Below, piece after piece: positions 7,844 to 17,303 of a DNA stretch of 64,000 nucleotides. This DNA is from Candidatus Kryptobacter tengchongensis (GTDB lineage Bacteria; Bacteroidota; Ignavibacteria; Kryptoniales; Kryptoniaceae): assembly GCA_001485605.1 (NCBI GenBank), contig FAON01000008.1:177735-241734 (forward strand), read 5' to 3'. Below the pieces are notes generated by a model. The model saw only the letters and a list, made by a program, of their open reading frames with translations, was not told the origin of the DNA and did not search any database. Every line of letters begins with the position of its first letter. The first letter of the stretch is position 1. The position numbers were made by a program, and so were the translations under genes.

Positions 7844-10444
7844 ATGAGAAAAACAAAAACTCTGTGTGAACTTTTTATGAGAAGATTAATCATAATTTTT
7901 ACGCTGTTTTTATATGTTGGCGTTTCTGCTGATGACCTGAAGAAGTATTTTCAACTTGCAGGTGACGAATTTGGTGTCCCAGCTGAATTACTTGAAGCGA
8001 TTGCATTTGTGAATACAAGATGGGTTCATATTGAGCCTGAAAAACTTGAACCAGCTTGCAATGGTAAACCGCCTGCTTATGGGATAATGGGCTTGCACGA
8101 TGATGATTGGTTTGGACATAGTTTAGTTGAAGGAGCTAAATTGATTGGCGTTCCAGTGGAGGTCGTCAAGAAAGATTTATATCAGAACATAAGAGCTGCA
8201 GCTGCGTTGCTTGCCAAACTTTCAAAGGAAAGGGGATTGAAAAAGGGAGTTGCAAAGATTGAAGATTATAAAGATGTCCTCGCAAAGTTCAGCGGAATTC
8301 CTCAACCAGAGATAGCTCAGATTTTTGCATACGATGTTTATAAGGTTTTGTCAACAGGGTTTGAAGGGTTTGGTATAAAGATTGAGAAAAGGGAAATTGA
8401 TATGTCAATTTTTCCAGATGATTTATTTGAAAGAGCAAATTTAAAAATTGTAAAGCCAGATGAAATAAATTCAGAAGATTATCCCCCAGCTGTTTGGGAT
8501 CCGAGCCCAAATTATACGGAAAATAGACCTTACACAACGAGAATTGTAATTCATGTGACTCAAGGGAGTTTTGCTGGTTCAGTTTCTTGGTTGAAAAATC
8601 CAGCATCAAATGCGAGCGCACACTATGTTATTCGGAGTTCCGATGGGTATATAGTTCAACTTGTAAGAGAAAAAGACAAAGCGTGGCATGCAAGATGTTG
8701 GAATAATTTCACACTTGGGATTGAACATGAAGGTTATATTGAAGATCCAAATCGTTGGTTTACCCCTGTTATGTATCTTGAATCCGCCAAACTTGTGAGA
8801 AATATGGTTAATAGGTGGACAATCCCGGTAGATAGTAATCACCTAATTGGGCATAATTTCTGGCAACAACCGCAGTGGCCAGTTGTCCGTCAAGAATGGG
8901 ATTTTGCCACTTATGACCCTATATCAACTTATCCTACATCCTGCAATAATCATACAGACCCGGGATCTGGATGGAACTGGAGTTATTATTTAAGTTTAAT
9001 TCGTTCTAACCAAGTTCCGCCGAAAGTTATTTCAGTTGTGCCTGAGTCCGGGGCTCGTAATTTTCTTGCTTATAAATCTGTTGTGATTAATTTTTCTGTG
9101 CCAATGGATAAAGCATCTGTTGAAACAAATCTTATTATAACTCCTGCTGATACGGTGACATTTATATGGAGTTCTGATCAGCGAACGCTTGAGATAAAAC
9201 CTAACAAGTTTTGGGAATTTTCAACAACATACACGATAAAGATTGATACAGGAGCTAAAAGTGTTTTTGGTTTAAAGATTGACGGTGATGGCGATGGAGT
9301 GCCAGGAGATCCGTATTACATTGAGTTTACGACGACCGCACCTGATATCTATCCCCCAATTGTTGAAAAGGGTTATCCAACGGGTGAGAATGTGAGTATA
9401 TACGCAGAGATGAAATTTGTATTCAACGAGCCGATTGAAAGCGCAAGTTTGGCAAGCAGAGTTAAGTTAGTTGATGAAAATGATCAGACTATTTCAATTA
9501 CGGGGGGTAAACATGTTATAAAGAATGACAAAAGTATAGTTACATTTAAACCTTCAAGTCCGCTTTCAAACGATAAAATTTACAAAGTTAAGTTTTTGGC
9601 TGGTCTAAAGGATTTATTTGGCAATGCAACGACATCTGATTATGTTTTTGTTTTCAAAACCGAGCCGGGGATTTTCTATCGTGGAAATGTAATTGATTCT
9701 TTTGAAACAATTGGTTCGTGGTGGAAACCAACTCAAAGCGGAAGCACAACAGGTATAGACACAAGCGTAACTAATTTCGTTATCTCCGGGGAGAAAAAGA
9801 TAAGTGCTTCAAACTCTGGTAAATTAATTTATAAATTCACCGGTGAAACTGGCGGAGTTGTAAGAGTTTATAATTCCTCAAAGCCGACAGTTTCAGATGC
9901 GAGTGGAGATATTGGACTGTGGGTTTATGGTGATTTGAGTGGAAATCAACTTGAATTCTGGTTTTACAATCCAAATAATTACATTGTAAATCTTGGTCCT
10001 GTAAATTGGTATGGATGGAGGTTTATCTCATTCCCAATTTCGTCTGTTCCTGGCTCAAGCAAGCAATTTCACAGCATTGTCATAAGACAATCCCAAGGTG
10101 CTGATAAAGAGGGAGAAATTTATTTTGATGATTTACAAGTTGGCGGAAGAATTACTGCTGTTGCAGATAATACATTGCCATTGGAATTTTCGCTTGAACA
10201 AAATTACCCAAATCCATTTAATTCATCAACCTTGATAAGGTTTAGTTTGCCTCAACGTATGTATGTTAAACTTTATGTTTACGATGTTCTTGGAAGGTTC
10301 ATTGCTTCTGTTGTTGATGAAGAGCTTGAGGCTGGGATTCACACTGTAAAGTTTGAAGCAGAGGATTTGCCTTCGGGTGTTTACTTCTACAGAATTGAAG
10401 CTGGACAATTTCTCAAGGTTAGGAAAATGGTTTTGGTAAAGTAG
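7844..10444 (+). CDS. T9SS-exported N-acetylmuramoyl-L-alanine amidase, multidomain
   Basis: An 866-residue secreted protein. The order is a signal peptide (best from the in-frame ATG at 7877, MRRLIIIFTLFLYVGVSA), a lysozyme/transglycosylase-like helical domain to about residue 170 (VPAELLEAIAFVNTRW, YGIMGLHDDD), and an amidase_2 domain about 225-380. The amidase zinc-ligand candidates are the His in RIVIHVTQG and the His in CNNHTDPG. Ig-like SbsA-type modules follow (SVVINFSVPMDKASV, KFVFNEPIESASL), then a beta-sandwich region, and finally the T9SS sorting domain with QNYPNPFNSST to MVLVK. The product likely remodels or digests peptidoglycan at or outside the cell surface. It is transcribed alone. 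Confidence 0.9.
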   Translation: MRKTKTLCELFMRRLIIIFTLFLYVGVSADDLKKYFQLAGDEFGVPAELLEAIAFVNTRWVHIEPEKLEPACNGKPPAYGIMGLHDDDWFGHSLVEGAKLIGVPVEVVKKDLYQNIRAAAALLAKLSKERGLKKGVAKIEDYKDVLAKFSGIPQPEIAQIFAYDVYKVLSTGFEGFGIKIEKREIDMSIFPDDLFERANLKIVKPDEINSEDYPPAVWDPSPNYTENRPYTTRIVIHVTQGSFAGSVSWLKNPASNASAHYVIRSSDGYIVQLVREKDKAWHARCWNNFTLGIEHEGYIEDPNRWFTPVMYLESAKLVRNMVNRWTIPVDSNHLIGHNFWQQPQWPVVRQEWDFATYDPISTYPTSCNNHTDPGSGWNWSYYLSLIRSNQVPPKVISVVPESGARNFLAYKSVVINFSVPMDKASVETNLIITPADTVTFIWSSDQRTLEIKPNKFWEFSTTYTIKIDTGAKSVFGLKIDGDGDGVPGDPYYIEFTTTAPDIYPPIVEKGYPTGENVSIYAEMKFVFNEPIESASLASRVKLVDENDQTISITGGKHVIKNDKSIVTFKPSSPLSNDKIYKVKFLAGLKDLFGNATTSDYVFVFKTEPGIFYRGNVIDSFETIGSWWKPTQSGSTTGIDTSVTNFVISGEKKISASNSGKLIYKFTGETGGVVRVYNSSKPTVSDASGDIGLWVYGDLSGNQLEFWFYNPNNYIVNLGPVNWYGWRFISFPISSVPGSSKQFHSIVIRQSQGADKEGEIYFDDLQVGGRITAVADNTLPLEFSLEQNYPNPFNSSTLIRFSLPQRMYVKLYVYDVLGRFIASVVDEELEAGIHTVKFEAEDLPSGVYFYRIEAGQFLKVRKMVLVK

Positions 10445-10584
10445 AAGTCCCTGTCTCTTGTGTTTTGAATTGTGGGGGTGTTTAATAACGATTTTACATT
10501 TCAAATTATCGGTTAAATTTGTTTTATTTTTTGTAGTTTCATAAATTGTTTTTGTGATAAGCTTGAAAAAATTTTTTGACGGTG

Positions 10585-11736
10585 ATGAAGAATATCGCAA
10601 TCCTTGGGTCAACTGGCTCAATAGGAAGAAATGCAATTGAAGTAATTAGAAATTTTCCTGACCGATTTAAGGTTACTTATCTTGCGGTAAATAAAAACAT
10701 AGAGCTTCTTTTTGAGCAAGTAAAGCTCTTAAGACCAAGAGGTGTGGTGATTTTTGATAAAGAAAAAGCAAGGGAATTTTCAAATTTTGTCAATGGCGAG
10801 ATTGAAGTTCTTTCTGGAGAAGAAGGATTGCTTGAGGTTGTTAGCAGAGATGATGTTGATGTTGTTTTAAATTCACTTGTTGGATTTTCTGGATTGAAGC
10901 CGACGATAAAAGCAATTGAAAGCGGAAAGAGAATCGCCCTTGCAAATAAAGAAACACTTGTTGTCGCAGGTGAGATAATCACAAAACTTTTAAAGGAAAA
11001 TAATGTTGAACTTATCCCTGTTGATAGCGAACACAATGCTATTTTTCAGTGCCTCGTTGGAGAGAATGTTTCAGACATTAACAGAATAATTTTGACCGCC
11101 TCTGGTGGACCTTTTCTTTACAGGGATAAAGTTGAGCTTGAAAATGTAACAGTTGAAGAAGCGTTGAAACACCCAAACTGGAAAATGGGAAATAAGATAA
11201 CAATTGATTCTGCAACTTTGATGAATAAAGGGCTTGAGGTGATAGAAGCACACTGGCTTTTTGGGTTAAGCGTTGATAAAATAAAGGTTGTAATTCATCC
11301 ACAGTCGGTGATTCACTCCATGGTTGAATTTGTTGATGGTTCTATAAAAGCGCAACTTGGTGTGCCAGATATGAAAATTCCAATTCAATATGCTTTGACT
11401 TACCCTGAGAGAACCTATGCAGATTATGGTAGAGTGGATTTTGTAAAACTTGGTCAAATGACATTTCTTGAACCGGACCTTGATAAATTTGAATGTTTAA
11501 GAATTGCCTATGAGGTTGCAAGTATTGGAGGGACTTATCCGACTGTTTTAAATGCTGCAAACGAGGTTGCTGTTGAAGCTTTTCTTAATAAAAAAATCAA
11601 ATTTACGAAGATACCAGAGATAATAAAGAGAGCAATTGATGCGCATAAACCTAAATTTAACCCTGAACTTGAAGACATTTTAAGGGTTGATTCAGAAACA
11701 AGAAAATTTGTAAAAAATTTGGAGGAAATAAGTTAA
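10585..11736 (+). CDS. dxr: 1-deoxy-D-xylulose 5-phosphate reductoisomerase
   Basis: A 383-residue cytosolic enzyme that makes 2-C-methyl-D-erythritol 4-phosphate with NADPH, the committed step of the MEP isoprenoid pathway. It has the NADPH-binding GSTGSIGRNAIEVI at the N-terminus, then ALANKETLVVAGE, the metal and substrate site PVDSEHNAIFQ, LTASGGPF, HPNWKMGNKITIDSATLMNK and HPQSVIHSMVEF. The ATG at 10585 gives the family's usual start MKNIAILGSTGS; TTG and GTG codons just upstream are also in frame. rseP follows after a single base, an arrangement common in many bacteria, so the two are translationally coupled. Confidence 0.97.
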   Translation: MKNIAILGSTGSIGRNAIEVIRNFPDRFKVTYLAVNKNIELLFEQVKLLRPRGVVIFDKEKAREFSNFVNGEIEVLSGEEGLLEVVSRDDVDVVLNSLVGFSGLKPTIKAIESGKRIALANKETLVVAGEIITKLLKENNVELIPVDSEHNAIFQCLVGENVSDINRIILTASGGPFLYRDKVELENVTVEEALKHPNWKMGNKITIDSATLMNKGLEVIEAHWLFGLSVDKIKVVIHPQSVIHSMVEFVDGSIKAQLGVPDMKIPIQYALTYPERTYADYGRVDFVKLGQMTFLEPDLDKFECLRIAYEVASIGGTYPTVLNAANEVAVEAFLNKKIKFTKIPEIIKRAIDAHKPKFNPELEDILRVDSETRKFVKNLEEIS

Positions 11737-11737
11737 G

Positions 11738-13057
11738 ATGGAGGTAATAAAGACAATATTTTACTTTGCTATAACAATTGGTGTTCTCGTTCTCGTCCAT
11801 GAATTTGGTCATTTCATAGCTGCAAAGCTTTCAAAGATGCGAGTTGAGGTTTTCTCTATTGGATTTGGGACGAGGTTAATTGGCAAGAAAATTGGTGAGA
11901 CAGATTATAGAATCTCTGCTTTTCCTTTGGGGGGTTATGTTAAAATTGCTGGTATGGTTGATGAAAGCTTGGATACAGGTTTCTTGGGTTCAAAGCCCGA
12001 GCCCTACGAGTTTAGAAGCAGACCGTTCTATCAAAAATTTTTTGTTATAACAGCTGGTGTAATTATGAACATGCTTCTTGCTGTGTTTCTTTTTTGGGCG
12101 GTTTTTATGGTTCAAGGTAAAACATTCAGAGATGTGAATGAGGTTGGATATATAGTTCCGAATTCGCCCGCTTTTGAAGCGGGATTTAAAGAAGGTGATA
12201 AAGTTTTAACTTTGAATGGGAAAAGGATAAATTATTGGGACGATATAATAAGAATAGCTTTCGTTGATGATTTGAACAAGGATCTTCTATTTGAGGTTCA
12301 GCGTGATGGCGAGAAAAAGTTTATATTGATTCCACGTGAGAAAATACCCGAGTTTTCATCTGAGGAAATTCTTGGAATTTTGCCTAAGCATATTGAAACG
12401 ATGGTGATGGCAGTTGAACCAGGTCGTCCAGCTGAAAAAATTGGGATACAACCCAAAGATGTGATAATTTCGGCAAATGATGAAAGAATTTATAGTCCTT
12501 CACAACTTACATCAATTATAAGATCAAACGCTGGCAAAGAGATAACATTGAAAATAAAACGAAATGATAAAATTTTTGAACAAAAGGTAACCCCCGATCC
12601 TGATGGAAGAATTGGGGTGCAAATTACAGGCGTTTACAATGGTCCAGTGAAAAAAGAAAGCTATAATCCAATTGAAGCACTGTGGATTGGAGTTAGAGAA
12701 ACCTATAGGGTTTCGGCTTTAACCATAAGTGGTATAAAACAGCTCATCACTGGGAAAATTCCTATTCAGAAGGGGATTGCTGGACCTATAAGAATTGCGA
12801 AATTTGCTACTCAAAGTGCGGATATAGGTTTTACCGCCTTCCTTGGATTTATGGCTATTTTGAGCATAAGTCTTGCATTTCTTAACATCTTCCCCTTCCC
12901 TGGACTTGATGGAGGACACCTTGCAATTTTGATAATTGAAGGAATTATAAGAAAGGAACTTTCATATAAAGTTAAAATTGCAATTCAGCAGGTTGGCATC
13001 GTCATTCTTATAATTTTGATGATATTTGTGCTTTATAACGATATCGTTCATTTTTGA
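11738..13057 (+). CDS. rseP: Site-2 intramembrane zinc metalloprotease RseP family
   Basis: A 439-residue inner-membrane protease. The HEFGH zinc motif lies in the first membrane helix (VLVLVHEFGHFIAAKL). Two PDZ domains follow (about 125-190 and 205-290; GYIVPNSPAFEAGFKEGDKV, AVEPGRPAEKIGIQPKDV). The second active-site segment NIFPFPGLDGGH supplies the Asp ligand near residue 390, and hydrophobic helices close the protein. The family cleaves anti-sigma factors and leftover signal peptides within the membrane. The window also encodes a membrane anti-sigma factor (6812-7264), a possible but unproven substrate. The start is one base after the dxr stop. Confidence 0.96.
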   Translation: MEVIKTIFYFAITIGVLVLVHEFGHFIAAKLSKMRVEVFSIGFGTRLIGKKIGETDYRISAFPLGGYVKIAGMVDESLDTGFLGSKPEPYEFRSRPFYQKFFVITAGVIMNMLLAVFLFWAVFMVQGKTFRDVNEVGYIVPNSPAFEAGFKEGDKVLTLNGKRINYWDDIIRIAFVDDLNKDLLFEVQRDGEKKFILIPREKIPEFSSEEILGILPKHIETMVMAVEPGRPAEKIGIQPKDVIISANDERIYSPSQLTSIIRSNAGKEITLKIKRNDKIFEQKVTPDPDGRIGVQITGVYNGPVKKESYNPIEALWIGVRETYRVSALTISGIKQLITGKIPIQKGIAGPIRIAKFATQSADIGFTAFLGFMAILSISLAFLNIFPFPGLDGGHLAILIIEGIIRKELSYKVKIAIQQVGIVILIILMIFVLYNDIVHF

Positions 13058-13139
13058 CTTGTGATTTTACTCACTGAATTAAAAACATGGCGAGATTTAA
13101 ATTTGAAACGAGGATAAAAATAAAATTTTGGAGTGTGTT

Positions 13140-14210
13140 ATGAAAAAATTTTTGATTTTTATACTTTTTACAACGCTTGCCCTTGGGCAAGTCAGGATAC
13201 AAGTTACTGCTCCAGCCACACTTGACCAAGTGAATATCGCTGATCTTGATGTTAGTAAGTTAAAGGATTTACCGCTTTTATTTACTGTAATGATCACGAA
13301 TTCTGGCGACCCGATTAGAGTGAAGCTGCATTTTCAAGTATTTGTGAGAATAGGGAATGAGCCTGAAGATATTTTAGCTGACGCATGGAGTTTGCCATTC
13401 ACAGTGGAAAGGGGTGGATTAAGTTTTACCAATCAAGATCTTGCTTCGGGGCGAACGGGTATAAAAAGCGATGGAGGAAGAACGCAAATTTATGAGGATA
13501 AGATAAAAAGGATAAAAGATCTCGCTCAATCAACGGGAAGATTACCAGCTGGAAGATATAGGTTTTTGATTCAAATCTTGAACGAAGCGGAACTTTCAAT
13601 TCTTGACTCATGGGAGAAGGTTTATGAGGTGACGAATCCATCAAGGATTGACCTTGTTTCACCGGCGTATCAATCCGAGGTAAGGACGCAATTTCCAATT
13701 TTCAAGTGGATTGCTCCATATTTTAAAGAATTTGAGATTTCTGTTTATGAGAAGCTTCCGAATCAAGAAACACCTGAGGAGGTTGTTTCAGGTGATAGAA
13801 ATTTGAGATGGAAGTATAAAACAACCGAAACTCAGGTTCAGTATCCTCAGGAAGCTCTCCCACTTGAAGATGGCAAGACATATTTCTGGTATGTTAAGTC
13901 ATATATTCAGGGCAGTCGTGGGACGGAGGAGGTTAAAAGTGAAATATGGAGCTTTGATGTTAAGCTTGGTGTGCCAGTCACAACGAGAATAACCCCAAGC
14001 CTTACTCCCGATCAGAGGCGAAATCTTGAAAATCTTGTAAAGGTTTTAAGGTCAAGTGGCAATTCTGAACTTGCAGATTTGCTGAATGATATTGTGTCTG
14101 ACCTTGTGATTTTAGTTGATGGAAGACCAGCAACCCCAGCTGAAATTGAGGAAATCCTTAAACTTTTAATGGACAAGGGTAAATACGAAGTAATAATTGA
14201 AGAAAAATAA
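13140..14210 (+). CDS. Secreted protein of unknown function
   Basis: A 356-residue protein starting at the ATG at 13140, six bases after GGAG; a TTG at 13128 is in frame but lacks support. The signal peptide is MKKFLIFILFTTLALG. The mature part is predicted mostly beta (LLFTVMITNSGDPIRVKLHF), with a fibronectin-like stretch around 190-290 (FPIFKWIAPYFKEFEISVYE, LEDGKTYFWYVKS) and a helical C-terminus (TPDQRRNLENLVKVL). I do not recognise the family. It heads a tight four-gene operon (16-, 8- and 3-base gaps) with FecR-domain, outer-membrane beta-barrel and CHASE2-cyclase genes, so a role in envelope sensing or assembly is inferred. Confidence 0.8.
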   Translation: MKKFLIFILFTTLALGQVRIQVTAPATLDQVNIADLDVSKLKDLPLLFTVMITNSGDPIRVKLHFQVFVRIGNEPEDILADAWSLPFTVERGGLSFTNQDLASGRTGIKSDGGRTQIYEDKIKRIKDLAQSTGRLPAGRYRFLIQILNEAELSILDSWEKVYEVTNPSRIDLVSPAYQSEVRTQFPIFKWIAPYFKEFEISVYEKLPNQETPEEVVSGDRNLRWKYKTTETQVQYPQEALPLEDGKTYFWYVKSYIQGSRGTEEVKSEIWSFDVKLGVPVTTRITPSLTPDQRRNLENLVKVLRSSGNSELADLLNDIVSDLVILVDGRPATPAEIEEILKLLMDKGKYEVIIEEK

Positions 14211-14226
14211 ATTTTGATTTGGAAAG

Positions 14227-14910
14227 ATGAAAAGGGAAATTTTTAAACTTGGGCTAATTTTAACATTTGCAATTTTGTTTTTGGGTTTTGTTAGCTATGC
14301 TCCAACAATTGCTGTTATCCAACTTGTTAAGAACAAAGCATATCATAAACCGCCAAAAATTGAAGAATGGAAACCAGCTCAGAAAGGATTGGGGCTTGAA
14401 TCTGGGGCACTTATCAAAACAGATGAAAAATCTTTTGTCCTTGTGAAGTTCCTTGACGGAAGTTTTCTCAGGGTTGATGAAAACACGGTGATTGAAATTG
14501 TGGGTGAAAATCCGAAAGGAAATTATTCCCGAAAAGTTAATATTGAAAACGGTGGTGTTGATTTCAAAGTGACGAAGGTTAAAGGTAAATTTGAATTTAC
14601 AACACCTTTGTCCGTTGCTACAATAAGGGGGACGGAAGGAGTTTTAATTTCCAGGGCTGATGCGGATACTTTGATGGTTAGAGAAGGTATGGTTGATTTT
14701 TTGAACAAAATTTCAAATACAAGCAAAACTGTTGGAGCGGGGGAAATTGGAATATCAAGAAAGGATGGAGAAATTTTAACTCGCTCAATGACTGAATTTG
14801 AACTGAGGAAATCTCAAGAAATAAAAAGATCAATTGAAAAGAGGGAGATTGAGATAAGAGGTAAAACGGGGGAAGGAAAAGAAATCAAAATTAAAATCAA
14901 AGAAAAATAA
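14227..14910 (+). CDS. FecR-domain exported protein
   Basis: A 227-residue protein with an N-terminal membrane or signal segment (LGLILTFAILFLGFVSYA). A FecR-type beta domain follows: GLGLESGALIKTDEKSFVLV, FLDGSFLRVDENTVIEI, GGVDFKVTKVKGKFEFTTPL, VATIRGTEGVLI. The end is a Lys/Glu-rich tail. In classical systems FecR relays a signal across the inner membrane to an ECF sigma factor. Here the partner in the operon is instead a CHASE2-cyclase, a pairing seen in other bacteria where FecR-like domains are periplasmic. It has no sigma-binding N-terminal region. The signal sensed is unknown. Confidence 0.87.
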   Translation: MKREIFKLGLILTFAILFLGFVSYAPTIAVIQLVKNKAYHKPPKIEEWKPAQKGLGLESGALIKTDEKSFVLVKFLDGSFLRVDENTVIEIVGENPKGNYSRKVNIENGGVDFKVTKVKGKFEFTTPLSVATIRGTEGVLISRADADTLMVREGMVDFLNKISNTSKTVGAGEIGISRKDGEILTRSMTEFELRKSQEIKRSIEKREIEIRGKTGEGKEIKIKIKEK

Positions 14911-14918
14911 ATACCCCC

Positions 14919-17300
14919 ATGCACAAAATTTTCGCTGTTTTTATTTTAATTTTTCTTTTTGTGACAATTTCCCCCGCCCAAACAAAATATGTTTTGAGCG
15001 TTGTCCCAACTCAAAAAGGTATAAGCGGGGAGAACTTAAAATTGAGAATTGAATTCGCAAATGTTGCAGAGATAGCTGAAGTAAAATTATTTTATAGGTC
15101 AGCTGGTGAAAGTGAATTTAATCAGATTGAAATCCCATTATCCCGTGAAAACATTGTGATTGTGACGATCCCCGGGAAGAATGTAAAGGCACCTTCGCTT
15201 GAGATGTTCATTGAAGTTGTGAATAAAAATCAAGAATTAAGTTATTTCCCGGGCAAAAGCAGAGATGAGTTTATGCAAGTACCTATTTCAGGTTCCGAGG
15301 ACTCAGAAGCGATCATAATTTTAAGCCCTGAAAAAGGAGCAAGCCTTCGCCCGGAGGATTTGATTGTATCCGCTTCGCTTATAGAGGTTGAAAATTTTGA
15401 CCCTGGGAAAACTCAAATCTTGTTTGATAATGTTGATGTAACAAATTGGGCAATGATTTCACCTGAACTTGTTACTTTCGTCCCCGATAATTTTAATTTT
15501 CAAATTAAACCCGGCGTTCACAAAGTCACTATAATTTTGAAAGATACACTTGGCAAAATCGTTGCAAGAACTTCGTGGGAATTCAATGTTTTGTCTCCTG
15601 TTGAGGTTGTGCAAAGAGAGAAGATAAATTATGGGGCGAATTTTGAACTTGAACTAAGGCAAGAATCGGTTAAAAATAGCAGTAATTTTTATATTCGTGG
15701 CAGGGGTAATTTCAATGGTAATTACAGATTTTTAAACTTTAACACAAATCTTTATTTGACAAGCGAAGAACGTTCAAATATTCAACCACAACATAGGTTT
15801 TTGATTGAGGGTAATTTGTCCGACTGGGTTAAAATTGGGTTTGGCGATGTTTATCCAAATTTTTCATCGCTTGTGCTGAGCGGATATAGAGTTAGAGGTT
15901 TCTATGGGAAAGTTGATCTCAGATATTTCCAAATTGAGGTTGTAAACGGTGAAACGAAAAGAGAGATTGAAGGGGCACTTTTAAGGGAAATACCTATTGA
16001 TAGTTTATCAGGGACGCTCCCGCAAAATAGTATTTATGATACAGCGAGTGGGAAAGTTTTTGTTTATAATTATGGAGTTTACAAGAGAAATCTTTTCGCT
16101 GTAAAACCTGCCTTTAAGTTCAAGAAAAATTTTGAACTTGGTTTCACATATCTTGTTTCAGAAGATGATAAAGGGTCAATAAGGTTTGGTGGCAATCCAC
16201 AAAAAAATGTCGTTTTAGGCTCAAATCTTTTGCTTTCTTTGGATAACACGAGGACTGAAATAAGGGCGCAAGGTGCGCTAAGCGTAAGAAATGAGAACTT
16301 GAAAGCGAAAAGCTGGACGGATGAGGACATTGATTCGCTTTTTAAAGATACACCGAGTTTGAGAGATAATTTGAAAAAGTACCGCCCTTTAATTGAAAAG
16401 TTTATACCAGTAAATCAATATGTAGTTCCAATAAATCCGCTTGGATTCTCCAGCCTTGCTTATGAGATCGGGGTGAACTTGAATTATTTTGGGAATTTTT
16501 TCAAGTTTGATTATATCTTTCACGGGAACGAGTATTTATCTTTCGGGCAACCATATTTGAGGCAAGATATTCGCGGGTTCAAAGTTTTTGATAGGTTGAG
16601 GCTGTTGAGAAATCAAGTATTTTTGACATTCAGGTTTGAAAATTTAAGTGATAACACAAAAAAACAGCGTGATTATACCACAAACTTTGTTACATGGGAA
16701 GTTTCGGCGATGTATTCGCCACTTATGAATTTACCAAATCTTTCATTAACATATTCACAATCAACCAGTGATAATGGAGTGCCTAATGCGGATACACTTA
16801 GAGCATTGAATGTAAGTGTGAATAAGTTAAGTTTTGACATAAGTTACAGTTTTGAATACATATTTAGAAATCGTGTGAATTTCACCTTTTCTCTGACTGG
16901 CTCTGACGATAGAACGATATTAAATTCTGATTTTAAAAATGTGAATCTCCTTCTTTCGCTTTATTCTGATGTTAGAGAAAATATTCGTGGTAATTTTATA
17001 TTGGCTTTTAACAGTTCAAAATTTAGAAGACCTATTTTTGATACTGCGAATAAGTTTATTGGGGTGCGTGATGAAAAGTTTAATTATGTTTCATTTGGTG
17101 GCGGAGCTGATTACAGACTTGGGAAGATGCGGGTTTGGGGTAATCTTGCACCAAGTTTTGGGGATTTGAGGCGACTTTATATTTATTTCGGTGGATCTTA
17201 TGAGGTTGCCCGAAATCAAAGTTTAAATTTCAATTGTAATTTGCTTTTCTATAACTATGTTGATGTGGTTGCGTATTTAACATACAGGATAAGTTTTTGA
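14919..17300 (+). CDS. Putative outer-membrane beta-barrel protein with periplasmic Ig-like region
   Basis: A 793-residue protein with signal peptide MHKIFAVFILIFLFVTISPA. Residues 20-240 look like two beta-sandwich domains (VSASLIEVENFDPGKTQILF, KPGVHKVTIILKD). Residues about 250-793 have the alternating aromatic/polar pattern of a transmembrane beta-barrel (SNFYIRGRGNFNGNYRF) and end in YLTYRISF, whose terminal Phe is the usual BAM recognition signal. I do not recognise a specific family. It lies between the FecR-domain gene and the CHASE2-cyclase gene with gaps of 8 and 3 bases. It may be the surface component of a signalling chain (inference). Confidence 0.75.
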   Translation: MHKIFAVFILIFLFVTISPAQTKYVLSVVPTQKGISGENLKLRIEFANVAEIAEVKLFYRSAGESEFNQIEIPLSRENIVIVTIPGKNVKAPSLEMFIEVVNKNQELSYFPGKSRDEFMQVPISGSEDSEAIIILSPEKGASLRPEDLIVSASLIEVENFDPGKTQILFDNVDVTNWAMISPELVTFVPDNFNFQIKPGVHKVTIILKDTLGKIVARTSWEFNVLSPVEVVQREKINYGANFELELRQESVKNSSNFYIRGRGNFNGNYRFLNFNTNLYLTSEERSNIQPQHRFLIEGNLSDWVKIGFGDVYPNFSSLVLSGYRVRGFYGKVDLRYFQIEVVNGETKREIEGALLREIPIDSLSGTLPQNSIYDTASGKVFVYNYGVYKRNLFAVKPAFKFKKNFELGFTYLVSEDDKGSIRFGGNPQKNVVLGSNLLLSLDNTRTEIRAQGALSVRNENLKAKSWTDEDIDSLFKDTPSLRDNLKKYRPLIEKFIPVNQYVVPINPLGFSSLAYEIGVNLNYFGNFFKFDYIFHGNEYLSFGQPYLRQDIRGFKVFDRLRLLRNQVFLTFRFENLSDNTKKQRDYTTNFVTWEVSAMYSPLMNLPNLSLTYSQSTSDNGVPNADTLRALNVSVNKLSFDISYSFEYIFRNRVNFTFSLTGSDDRTILNSDFKNVNLLLSLYSDVRENIRGNFILAFNSSKFRRPIFDTANKFIGVRDEKFNYVSFGGGADYRLGKMRVWGNLAPSFGDLRRLYIYFGGSYEVARNQSLNFNCNLLFYNYVDVVAYLTYRISF

Positions 17301-17303
17301 GAG

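Noticed and set aside
13054..13082. Promoter TTGACT-N17-AATTAA ahead of the 13140 operon
   Set aside because: The -35 lies at the end of rseP and matches, but the -10 is poor compared with the TATATT sites elsewhere.
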